DNA of 64,000 bases from Clostridium_S neuense. GTDB taxonomy: Bacteria; Bacillota; Clostridia; Clostridiales; Clostridiaceae. Location of the stretch: assembly GCF_045310695.1 (NCBI RefSeq), contig NZ_JBJIAA010000003.1:247992-311991 (forward strand), written 5' to 3'. Positions 9,488 through 17,217 of this stretch are shown here, piece after piece. Position numbers and translations under genes: made by a program. Positions within the stretch are counted from its first letter, which is position 1. Each line of letters opens with the position of its first letter. The notes under the pieces were generated by a model that made no database searches, was not told the DNA's origin, and saw only the letters and a list, made by a program, of their open reading frames with translations.

Positions 9488-9530
9488 TTAGCATCAGTAT
9501 TTTAATAGATATTATAAATACTGATGTTAA
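9488..9530. other. Inverted repeat upstream of soluble chemoreceptor
   Basis: Fifteen-base arms (core CATCAGTATTT / AAATACTGATG, perfect over 11 bases) enclose 13 bases. No T run follows, so it is not a standard terminator. It sits about 85 bases before the chemoreceptor start and may be an operator or a leader hairpin. The rest of the 308-base gap 9307-9614 holds only the preceding terminator. Confidence 0.5.
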
Positions 9531-9614
9531 ATTATATCTAAAATTATAGAAAAGCATATTAATTTAGTATATAATTCTATCATATATTAAGCTTACGCTG
9601 AGAGGAGAATGTTT

Positions 9615-10763
9615 ATGATTTCTACAAATGGAGTAGAGCATATAAAAAATATGTGCGAAACACAAGCAAACGTAATACCTGGAGGTGTTATATATTTAAC
9701 TAGCGATGGAGTTACTTATACTTGGAGAAAAGCATCTGCTGAATTTGACTTAGATATATTTCAAGTGGGAGAGAAATTAAACCCTAATAGTATAACTGGT
9801 AAAGCCATGAGGGAAAATAGAACACTTATAGAAAATGTTCCTCGTTCACTATATGGAATGAGGCTTAAGATTGTTGCAGAGCCAATAGTAAACGATGAGG
9901 GACAAGCAGTTGGAGTATTCTCTACTGTATTTCCATTATTACATCCATTAATGAAGGCATTTGATGATTTTGCACCAATATTATCTGAGATGTTTTCTGA
10001 TGGTGCTGTACTGTTTATTACAGACTTAAATAAATTTTTAGACATACAAAATTCAAAGCATTTTCAATTGCCTCAGCTAAAAGTTGGAGATAGTTTTACT
10101 GAAGACACAACAGCTGCTAAAGTAATAAAAACTAAAAAGTCTTTTTCATCAGAGTACGATGCTTCATTATATGGTGTGCCAGTTTTATCAATTTGTGAAC
10201 CTCTTTTCAGTAATGATACAAATGAATTAATTGGAACTTTTGGAATGATTATACCTAAAATAGCAGCAGTTGAATTAAGGGAAATGTCAAGAAACATGGA
10301 AGAAAGCCTTTCAGAAATATCTGCTACTATTGAAGAATTGGCAACCTCAGCATCTACTATCCATGTAAATGAACAGAGTCTTAATAACAGCATAGGTGAT
10401 ATAATAAGTTTATCGCAACAAATAAGTGAAGTATCTTCATTTATAAAAGAAATAGCAGATCAAACTAAGATGCTTGGATTGAATGCTGCTATAGAAGCAG
10501 CAAGGGTAGGCGAAGCAGGAAAAGGATTCGGGGTTGTAGCGGATCAAATTAGAAAGTTATCTGAAGAGTCTAAGAGTACAGTTCCTAAAATTCAAAAGTT
10601 AACTAAAGAAATTATAGCAAAAGTGAACGAATCAAGTGAGAAAAGTCAAAGTTCTTTATCTGCAAGTCAAGAACAAGCAGCTGCTACTGAGGAAATAACA
10701 TCAAGTATAGAAGAAGTTACATCTATGTCCGAAAAATTAAATGAAATTGCAATTAAATTGTAG
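9615..10763 (+). CDS. Soluble methyl-accepting chemotaxis-type receptor
   Basis: The ATG at 9615 is preferred over the one at 9609: the AGGAG at 9603-9607 is seven bases from it but only one base from 9609. The 382-residue product has no membrane helix. Residues 1-220 form a sensor region with two similar halves, each carrying a GVP/GMR plus EP(I/L) turn as in PAS/GAF-like sensors. The rest is a short MCP signalling hairpin with the CheA/CheW tip sequence (IADQTKMLGLNAAIEAARVGEAGKGFGVVADQIRKL). It resembles cytoplasmic clostridial receptors that sense internal metabolites or redox state. It is probably a single-gene unit. Confidence 0.88.
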   Translation: MISTNGVEHIKNMCETQANVIPGGVIYLTSDGVTYTWRKASAEFDLDIFQVGEKLNPNSITGKAMRENRTLIENVPRSLYGMRLKIVAEPIVNDEGQAVGVFSTVFPLLHPLMKAFDDFAPILSEMFSDGAVLFITDLNKFLDIQNSKHFQLPQLKVGDSFTEDTTAAKVIKTKKSFSSEYDASLYGVPVLSICEPLFSNDTNELIGTFGMIIPKIAAVELREMSRNMEESLSEISATIEELATSASTIHVNEQSLNNSIGDIISLSQQISEVSSFIKEIADQTKMLGLNAAIEAARVGEAGKGFGVVADQIRKLSEESKSTVPKIQKLTKEIIAKVNESSEKSQSSLSASQEQAAATEEITSSIEEVTSMSEKLNEIAIKL

Positions 10764-10930
10764 ATAGTATGAACTACAGGAAGTCTGGACTCTAGAATTT
10801 GCATGTAATCTGTGAGTTCAAGCAAGATTATTTTAAAAGGAAATATATTTCTAGAGGGTGAAGTTATAAAGTATGCTGTGTACCATATAGGAAAGATAAA
10901 AGTTTTTAAAGATAGGACACCTAAAACTCC

Positions 10931-10984
10931 AAATTTATTTGTACCAAAATGCCATCTTCTAGGCATTTTGGTACAAATAAATTT
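10931..10984. terminator. Perfect 23-base inverted repeat between convergent genes
   Basis: Arms at 10931-10953 and 10962-10984 are perfectly complementary around an eight-base loop. The upper stem is GTACCAAAATGCC / GGCATTTTGGTAC and the outer part is A/T-rich. It lies between the chemoreceptor (+) and the PAP2 gene (-), so a bidirectional terminator is the simplest reading. The stretch 10764-10930 before it shows no gene I recognise. Confidence 0.7.
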
Positions 10985-11001
10985 CAATAGCTGTAACTAT
11001 A

Positions 11002-11685
11002 TTAAAAGTTATCATTTTTATAGTGTAATTCTTGTGGCGTGACCTCTTTTGCATGTTTTAAGACTGAATTTTCATTAAAATATACTTTATATACAAAAAT
11101 ATAAGAAGCAAAGCCTAATATTAGGCCGAAAGCAACGTCTATTGCAGAATGTTGTTTTATAAATAGTGTTGAAATGCATATAAAAAAAGTGAGAATTGCT
11201 GCAAAAATCTTTATGCCAAATCTATTTTTAAAGAAAAAGGAATCTATAATTCCTGTGTAAAGTGATATGGAGATTGCAACGTGAAGACTGGGACATACAC
11301 TTGCTGGTGAATCACCTTCTTGAAGAAGTTTTACAGCTTGTGAAAAAATATCTTTACCATAAGTTTTCGGTCTAATTGTTATATAACTTGGATATATAAA
11401 ATAAGTTAATAATCCAATTCCCATACAAATATTAATTGATAAAAAAGTTTTTTCAAGATCAATTTTTGATTTTAAAAGAAAAATAATGCCCGTACCTACA
11501 ATAAATAAAAACCACAAACAATAGGGGACTATAAATGCAGGTATAAAAGGAATTATATCATCTAATTTACAATAAATTTTATGTCCTCCAAGGTTAATAT
11601 TATTTTCTATTAAGAAGATTGTAACAAGCATTAAGTAAATGAAAACTTGAAGTATTGCTTTATTATTTTTTATTTTGTTAAACAC
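11002..11685 (-). CDS. PAP2-family membrane phosphatase
   Basis: A 227-residue protein with about six membrane helices. The PAP2 active site is visible as CPSLHVAISISLY (PSxH motif) and, about 50 residues later, KQHSAIDVAFG (H...D motif). The spacing and CPSLHVA form resemble the IPCS/AUR1-like branch used in lipid phosphate turnover. It would act on undecaprenyl pyrophosphate or phosphatidic acid-type substrates at the membrane; the substrate is not predictable. The start is GTG, with AGAGG eight bases upstream. It lies 84 bases downstream of the GreA gene on the same strand and may be co-transcribed. Confidence 0.85.
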   Translation of the reverse strand: MFNKIKNNKAILQVFIYLMLVTIFLIENNINLGGHKIYCKLDDIIPFIPAFIVPYCLWFLFIVGTGIIFLLKSKIDLEKTFLSINICMGIGLLTYFIYPSYITIRPKTYGKDIFSQAVKLLQEGDSPASVCPSLHVAISISLYTGIIDSFFFKNRFGIKIFAAILTFFICISTLFIKQHSAIDVAFGLILGFASYIFVYKVYFNENSVLKHAKEVTPQELHYKNDNF

Positions 11686-11769
11686 TAAGTAATCCTCTCT
11701 TTTTCTATATTATTCAGTATGTATTTAATTTTTGTATTATTTTATTAAAGAAAAATTAGGTATTAGTAA

Positions 11770-12234
11770 TTATAGTATTTCTAGTATTTTTACTGTATAC
11801 TTTTCTCCTGGAGCGTCAACTTCAACTATATCGCCAACTTTTTTACCAAGTAGGACCTTCCCTAAATCTGATTCTATGCTTATACACATGTTTTCAGGAG
11901 CTACATCCAAAGTAGTTACTAATGTTACAATAGCTTCTTCATTATCTTCTATAAATTTAATTTTAGCTTTGCAATTAACGCCTAATGAAGTCTTATCTAT
12001 ATTTTTGTCATCTATTATAGTTGCAGTTGAAATCATAGTCATTAAATATTGAATTCTGTTATCATTTTCTCTATAGTTTGCACAAGCTTCTTTATACTCT
12101 GCGTTTTCAGACCTATCGCCATGTGCAGCTGCTATTAATTTTTCCTTAGCTATTTCAGCTCTTTTTACTGTCATTCTATAATCTAGTTCTTCCTTTAATT
12201 TTCTTATATTTTCTTGAGTTAGTTTATTATTCAT
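11770..12234 (-). CDS. greA: GreA-type transcription elongation factor
   Basis: A 154-residue protein, full length for the Gre family. Residues 1-75 form the coiled coil that enters the RNA polymerase secondary channel; its tip carries AHGDRSENAEYKEA with the acidic Asp/Glu pair that promotes cleavage of backtracked RNA. Residues 80-154 form the FKBP-like domain (GKVLLGKKVGDIVEVDAPG). An AGGAGG lies ten bases before the ATG. It may be a second Gre paralogue, as clostridia usually carry another greA near lysS. Greater specialisation cannot be judged from sequence. Confidence 0.9.
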   Translation of the reverse strand: MNNKLTQENIRKLKEELDYRMTVKRAEIAKEKLIAAAHGDRSENAEYKEACANYRENDNRIQYLMTMISTATIIDDKNIDKTSLGVNCKAKIKFIEDNEEAIVTLVTTLDVAPENMCISIESDLGKVLLGKKVGDIVEVDAPGEKYTVKILEIL

Positions 12235-12672
12235 AAAACCGTGACCTCCTAAAATGCATTATATAAATATTATACAATATAATTCAATAGTTTTCTTTTA
12301 ATCATTAATTTTAATATTCCACGTTGTCTATCTATATATAATATGCTATTTGTGTGGAATATAGAAATATGTACAAGTATTTTAGACTATAAAACCAGTC
12401 TTAAATTGTATAGCAACTGATAAGTTATATAGGGGATTTTTTAATTTAGGTAAATAAATGCCATTCATAAAAAACAGTGTTATATTCTCTAGTTTCACCT
12501 GTATATAATAAACTTCACAATATGTTGCAGATAATATGGCAATGCAATTATTTTAAAGCTGCTAGTAAGAGGAATGATGTTACAAAGATAAAAAGCAATA
12601 CATTTAAATTTAGAAAATGATAATAATATTATTATAGCGTAAAATTAAAAGTATAAAGTGAGGTAAGTTAAT
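12235..12672. other. 438-base non-coding gap between divergent genes
   Basis: The gap lies between greA (-) and the azoreductase (+). It contains an eight-base inverted repeat TATTCCAC / GTGGAATA (12315-12322 and 12354-12361) around an AT-rich core, possibly an operator. No ORF, RNA motif or clear terminator was recognised, and no convincing promoter pair was found. Confidence 0.5.
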
Positions 12673-13275
12673 ATGAGTAAAGTGCTATATATTAAAGCCA
12701 ATGCAAAAAAGCCAGGAGAATCAAGAACCTTTAGAATTTCAGATAGTTTTGTTGAGGAATATAAAAAGATTAATACTAATGATGAAATTATAACTTTAGA
12801 TTTGTACAAAGAGGGTATAGACTTTTTAACAGAAGAGGGAATTAATCTTCACGTTACAAAGCCGGGAGAAGGTAAGGATCATCCAATTCTAAAATATGCA
12901 TATCAATTTGTAGAGGCAGATAAATATATAATTGCTGCACCATTTTGGAATTTAAGTTTTCCTGCAATATTAAAAGCTTATATAGATTATATATGTGTTA
13001 CAGGAATTACCTTTAAATATACCGCAGAAGGACCGGTTGGGTTGTGTCAAGGGAAAAAGGTTGTTTATATTGTGGCAAGAGGTGGCGAATATTCCGAAGA
13101 ACCAGCTAATGAATATGAAATGGGAGAAAGGTATTTGAGAACTATATTAGGATTTTTGGGGATAACTGATTTTACTACTATAGCGGCAGAAAAATTAGAT
13201 GTAATTGGCCAAAACGTAGAGGCAATTGTTCAAGCTGCAATTAAAAATGCTCAAAGTACAGCAAAAAAATTCTAA
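12673..13275 (+). CDS. azoR: FMN-dependent NADH-azoreductase / quinone reductase
   Basis: A 200-residue flavodoxin-fold oxidoreductase of the AzoR family. The N-terminal phosphate-binding stretch is KANAKKPGESRTFRISD. The flavin site includes APFWNLSFPAILKAYIDYI, and the GITFKYTAEGPVGLCQGKK loop and ARGGEYS follow, all typical. It reduces quinones and azo dyes by two electrons using NAD(P)H, and its cellular role is likely quinone or electrophile detoxification. The next gene begins 52 bases later without a terminator, so read-through is likely. Confidence 0.9.
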   Translation: MSKVLYIKANAKKPGESRTFRISDSFVEEYKKINTNDEIITLDLYKEGIDFLTEEGINLHVTKPGEGKDHPILKYAYQFVEADKYIIAAPFWNLSFPAILKAYIDYICVTGITFKYTAEGPVGLCQGKKVVYIVARGGEYSEEPANEYEMGERYLRTILGFLGITDFTTIAAEKLDVIGQNVEAIVQAAIKNAQSTAKKF

Positions 13276-13327
13276 ATTTTATTTAATACCAGTGTATAAA
13301 CTAAAGGTTGATTTTTGGAGGGAGTAT

Positions 13328-14230
13328 ATGAATACAAAAGAAAAATTCTTATCGGATTTTAAAATTGGAGAAGATGTAAAGGTATCATTAATGGTAATGA
13401 AAGTGCTATTTAGAGATACAGATAGAAGTGTTTGTATATTAGCAGATAAAAGTGGAGAAGCAAAAGTTAGTCTCCCTAATAAATATGGTGATATTAAGCA
13501 GGGAGTAGTTATAGAGCTTCAAGGAACTAAAGGTACAAATTTAAGTGTAGAAAGTTATACTGTGCTTTCAGAGTATGATATAGCAGATTATCTTCCAACA
13601 GTAAAGAGACCTATTGAAGCTATTATGGCGAAGCTTCAAGAATATACAAACCAATATATCATTTCAAAGGAAGCAAAAGCTTTAGACGATTATTTTTTTA
13701 AAAATGAAGCTTTTTTAGATAAATTTAAAAGGGGAATAGGCGGAGTATCTATGCACCATAACTATATAGGAGGACTTGCAGAACATACGCTAAATGTTAT
13801 GGAATTAACTATTAAGCTTTGTGAAAAATATGAGTGTAGAAGAACGGAAATAGCAGTGCTTGCAGCAAAGCTTCATGATATTGGAAAAGTATATGAATAT
13901 GATTATGATGGTCCTTTTACTTATACGATGAGGGGTCAAATGGAAGGGCATATTGTTATTGGAGTGGAACTTGTAGATGAAGCTGTAAGAAAAAATCCAG
14001 ACCTGTATTCAGAGGATTTTATTAATAGAATAAAAGGTTGTATTGTTCAACATCATGGGAAGCTTGAGTATGGATCTCCAAGGGAAATGAATATGGAAGA
14101 GGCTTTTATAATTAATTATGCAGATTCTGTAGATGCTACCATGAATAAAATTTTTCAAATTAAAGAAAAAACGGAACCAGGCAGCTGGTCAGAATTTGAT
14201 AAGAGAATTGAAAGAAAATTATATTTGTAG
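13328..14230 (+). CDS. yhaM: YhaM-type 3'-5' exoribonuclease (OB fold + HD domain)
   Basis: The ATG at 13328, five bases after GGAGGGAG, is the likely start; the frame stays open upstream into azoR. The product has 300 residues, close to B. subtilis YhaM. Residues 1-90 form an OB-fold nucleic acid binding domain. Residues 130-290 form an HD domain with metal ligands in MHHNYIGGLAEHTLNV, KLHDIGKVYEY and IVQHHG. The family degrades RNA and single-stranded DNA from the 3' end with Mn2+ or Co2+. It is probably co-transcribed with azoR and ends at a terminator. Confidence 0.9.
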   Translation: MNTKEKFLSDFKIGEDVKVSLMVMKVLFRDTDRSVCILADKSGEAKVSLPNKYGDIKQGVVIELQGTKGTNLSVESYTVLSEYDIADYLPTVKRPIEAIMAKLQEYTNQYIISKEAKALDDYFFKNEAFLDKFKRGIGGVSMHHNYIGGLAEHTLNVMELTIKLCEKYECRRTEIAVLAAKLHDIGKVYEYDYDGPFTYTMRGQMEGHIVIGVELVDEAVRKNPDLYSEDFINRIKGCIVQHHGKLEYGSPREMNMEEAFIINYADSVDATMNKIFQIKEKTEPGSWSEFDKRIERKLYL

Positions 14231-14245
14231 TAGAAAAGTTGAGAG

Positions 14246-14279
14246 TTGTAAATAGAAGAAATCTATTTACAATTTTTTT
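14246..14279 (+). terminator. Rho-independent terminator after yhaM
   Basis: A perfect 11-base stem (TTGTAAATAGA / TCTATTTACAA) with a five-base loop is followed by seven T. Confidence 0.92.
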
Positions 14280-14290
14280 ATGCAAATTTT

Positions 14291-14347
14291 AGTTGAAACT
14301 TCAACTATACTGTGATAACATAAGAATAATTAGTTGAAATTTCAACT
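14291..14347 (+). promoter_or_regulatory. MarR promoter with two palindromic operators
   Basis: Palindromes AGTTGAAACTTCAACT (14291-14306) and AGTTGAAATTTCAACT (14332-14347) lie 41 bases apart, nearly four helical turns, and both are followed by ATA. The first contains the -35 TTGAAA (14293-14298). A TAACAT -10 box (14316-14321) follows at a 17-base spacing. The second covers the expected start of transcription and leader. The layout fits autorepression by the MarR protein encoded just downstream. Confidence 0.75.
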
Positions 14348-14371
14348 ATATTTATAGGGGGGTGAAAAAAT

Positions 14372-14821
14372 ATTAACAGTTTAGATAGCTATATATTGAG
14401 GGAAGTAGGTACTTTGTCGCGATGTATTAATTACATAAGTGATTTGAAGTTTAAGGAATTAAAATTACAAAAAGGTCAGTTCACATTTTTAACAAGAATA
14501 TGTGAAAATAATGGAATCAATCAAGTTGATTTATCAAATCTTTTAAAGGTAGATAAAACGACAACTGCAAAGGCTATACAAAAACTTATTGATGCAGGAT
14601 ATATATACAAAGAAAAGGATGAGAGTGATAAGCGAATGTGGAGGCTTTATCCAAAGAAAAAAGCATTAGAAGCATATTCGTTTATTATTGATGAGGAAAA
14701 TAGAAATATTGGGGTCTGTTTTGATAAATTTAATCAAGAGGAAAAAGAATTAGTTTATGAATTAGTTAAAAAAATGAGAAAGAATATTGAAAGTGATTGG
14801 AAAGAAGTGAAAAAATTTTAG
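14372..14821 (+). CDS. MarR-family transcriptional regulator, apparent ATT start
   Basis: A winged-helix regulator of about 149 residues: recognition helix region INQVDLSNLLKVDKTTTAKAIQKL, wing KEKDESDKRMWRLYP, and a C-terminal dimerisation helix. The first usual start codon in frame is TTG at 14396, but nothing like a ribosome binding site precedes it. Seven bases after a strong GGGGGGTG stands an in-frame ATT at 14372, and the eight codons it adds (INSLDSYI) extend the N-terminal helix as in relatives that begin MNxLDxYILRE. I therefore place the start at ATT. The protein probably represses its own operon through the two palindromes upstream. A GNAT gene follows after 12 bases. Confidence 0.82.
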   Translation: MNSLDSYILREVGTLSRCINYISDLKFKELKLQKGQFTFLTRICENNGINQVDLSNLLKVDKTTTAKAIQKLIDAGYIYKEKDESDKRMWRLYPKKKALEAYSFIIDEENRNIGVCFDKFNQEEKELVYELVKKMRKNIESDWKEVKKF

Positions 14822-14833
14822 GGGGCTATTATT

Positions 14834-15331
14834 GTGAGAAAAGCAGCTAAAAAAGATATAAAAGATATTATGCAAATTATAAAAGAAACTATTGAAGAAA
14901 TGAGGAGTTATAGTAACACTCAATGGGATGAAAATTATCCTAAGGAAGAAGATTTTACGAGTGATATTGAAAAAGGAGAACTGTTTGTAGTCGATAGAGA
15001 TGGAAAATTGGCAGGGTTTGTGTGCATTAATAAGATAGAACCAGCTGAATATGGTGGATTAAGCTGGTCTTTTAATGGAGCTGCCATGGTTGTTCATAGA
15101 ATGGCTGTTAATCCAAACTATAGAAGAAGTGGAGTTGGCACTGAATTAATGAAATTTGTTGATGACTTTGCATTAAAAAATAATATAAAGCATTTAAAAA
15201 TTGATACATATTCAATAAATGCAAAAATGAATGATTTGATTGTAAAATGTAATTACAATTTTGTTGGGGAAATATATTTCCTGGGAAGGGAAAAACCTTT
15301 CTTTTGTTATGAAAAAATATTAAATTTATAA
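14834..15331 (+). CDS. GNAT-family N-acetyltransferase
   Basis: A 165-residue acetyltransferase with a GTG start eight bases after GGGGG. The acetyl-CoA binding motif is visible as VVHRMAVNPNYRRSGVGTELMKF (the Arg-x-x-Gly-x-Gly/Ala loop), followed by IDTYSINAKMNDLIVKCNYNFVGE. The acceptor substrate cannot be predicted. It lies 12 bases after the MarR gene, in one operon with it. The pairing suggests that the MarR signal molecule could be the acetylated compound, but that is only a hypothesis. Confidence 0.87.
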   Translation: MRKAAKKDIKDIMQIIKETIEEMRSYSNTQWDENYPKEEDFTSDIEKGELFVVDRDGKLAGFVCINKIEPAEYGGLSWSFNGAAMVVHRMAVNPNYRRSGVGTELMKFVDDFALKNNIKHLKIDTYSINAKMNDLIVKCNYNFVGEIYFLGREKPFFCYEKILNL

Positions 15332-15495
15332 TATGTATTTACTATTTTGCAATTTGATTTTAGTAAATTTGCTACTTGTTAATTTTTTAGGACATATGTA
15401 TGTAGTATTTTTTCACAAATATAACTATAATATTTTTTATACTACTTTAGAACTAATAATTTTATGTATTGGCTATAGAAAGAGAGGATAAGACT

Positions 15496-17217
15496 ATGTC
15501 CTATTTAAAAACTTATGTATATAAGTATTGGAAGGGATTTTTTACAGCAGTTTTTTTTGTTACCCTTGAAGCCTTGTGCGATTTAATGCAGCCTACTATA
15601 ATGTCTAAAATTGTGGATAAAGGTGTTGCAAGCAGAAATCTTAATTATGTTTTGGAATTGGGAGGAGTCATGCTGCTTGTTACAGCTTTTGGTGCAGTGG
15701 CAGCTTCCATTAGAAATGTCATGGCTAGTAATGTTTCTCAAAAATTTGGAGCGGAGCTTAGAAGTGATTTATTTAAGAAAATACAAAATCTGTCTTTTGA
15801 GAATATCGACAAGTTTGAAGGTGCTTCTCTAGTTACGAGGCTCACAAATGATGTGACACAGGTGCAAAATTTTGTGAATGGGCTTATGAGAATATTTGTA
15901 AAAGCACCGCTTGTAGGGCTTGGAAGCATAATAATGGCAACTAGGCTTAATTTACGTCTCTCAATAATACTGTTTGTTATTGTACCAGTTGTAGGTGTTT
16001 TAATATACGTAAATATGAAATTTGCATACCCGTATTTTGTTAAAATGCAAAAAACACTCGATAATGTAAATTCAACTATGAGGGAATATTTATCAGGAGT
16101 AAGGGTTGTTAAAGCTTTTAATAGGTTTGATTATGAAGTGGAAAGGTTTCAAATTAAGAATGATGAATTTACCCAAACCTCAACTATAGCCATGAAGGTA
16201 ACCTCTGTATTTACTCCTGCAATTGCTTTGATTGTAAACCTTGGTATTGTCATGGTTTTATGGATAGGAGGAATAAAGGTAAATAAAGGTAATATGCATG
16301 TTGGAGAAATAATAGCATTTACAAACTATATGACACAAATTTTATTTTCTCTAATGATGGTTACTAATGTATTTACTATGTTTGTAAGAGCAAAGGCATC
16401 TTCTCAGCGTATAGGAGAGGTATTCCTAGAAGAAAATTCTATGATGAATGGAAAAGAACTTACTATACCTTCTGAAAAGGAAACCCTTGAGTTTGAAGAT
16501 GTATATTTTTCTTACAATAAAGATAAGGAACCAGTGTTAAAGGATATATCTTTTAGATTAGATAGGGGAGAGACAATTGGAGTAATAGGCTCCACTGGCT
16601 CAGGAAAGAGTACTCTTGTAAATTTAATACCAAGATTTTATGATTGTACAAATGGAAGGATAAAAATCCATGGGATGGATGTAAAAGACCTCAATTTTAA
16701 GTATTTGAGAGATAAGGTTGCTGTGGTTCCTCAAAAGGCTTTATTGTTTTCTGGTACTATAATGGAAAACCTGAAATGGGGAAATGAAAAGGCTAACTTT
16801 GAGGAAGTTAAAGAGGCTTCAAAGATTGCTATGGCACATGATTTTATTGAAAAACTCCCAGAAGGCTATGAAACTAAAATTGGACAGGGAGGAGTTAATC
16901 TTTCTGGAGGTCAAAAACAACGTGTTTCTATTGCAAGAGCCTTATTAAAAAGGTCTGAAATTCTTATTCTTGATGATTCTACTAGCGCAGTAGATACAGA
17001 TACAGAGGTACAAATAAGGGAGGGGCTAAAGAAATATGCAAAGGATTTAAGCTGTATTTTGATAGCTCAAAGAATAACTTCTGTAATGAATGCAGATAAA
17101 ATTATAGTTTTGGATAATGGACAAATAAAGGGCATTGGAAAACACGAAGAACTTCTTAAAAACTGTAGTATATACAAGGACATCTTTCTTTCACAAATAG
17201 GAAAGGAGATGATGTAA
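15496..17217 (+). CDS. ABC exporter half-transporter, degenerate-site subunit
   Basis: The ATG at 15496, eight bases after AGAGAGG, is preferred over an upstream in-frame TTG. The 573-residue protein has six membrane helices (residues 1-310) fused to an ATPase domain: Walker A GSTGSGKST, signature LSGGQKQR, Walker B ILILDDSTSAVD and the H-loop region (LIAQRITSV). Two catalytic positions are altered: the Walker B glutamate is Asp, and the switch His is Gln. This marks the non-hydrolysing partner of a heterodimeric multidrug or lipid exporter of the LmrCD/BmrCD/TM287-288 class. Its stop touches the start of the second subunit. Confidence 0.93.
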   Translation: MSYLKTYVYKYWKGFFTAVFFVTLEALCDLMQPTIMSKIVDKGVASRNLNYVLELGGVMLLVTAFGAVAASIRNVMASNVSQKFGAELRSDLFKKIQNLSFENIDKFEGASLVTRLTNDVTQVQNFVNGLMRIFVKAPLVGLGSIIMATRLNLRLSIILFVIVPVVGVLIYVNMKFAYPYFVKMQKTLDNVNSTMREYLSGVRVVKAFNRFDYEVERFQIKNDEFTQTSTIAMKVTSVFTPAIALIVNLGIVMVLWIGGIKVNKGNMHVGEIIAFTNYMTQILFSLMMVTNVFTMFVRAKASSQRIGEVFLEENSMMNGKELTIPSEKETLEFEDVYFSYNKDKEPVLKDISFRLDRGETIGVIGSTGSGKSTLVNLIPRFYDCTNGRIKIHGMDVKDLNFKYLRDKVAVVPQKALLFSGTIMENLKWGNEKANFEEVKEASKIAMAHDFIEKLPEGYETKIGQGGVNLSGGQKQRVSIARALLKRSEILILDDSTSAVDTDTEVQIREGLKKYAKDLSCILIAQRITSVMNADKIIVLDNGQIKGIGKHEELLKNCSIYKDIFLSQIGKEMM

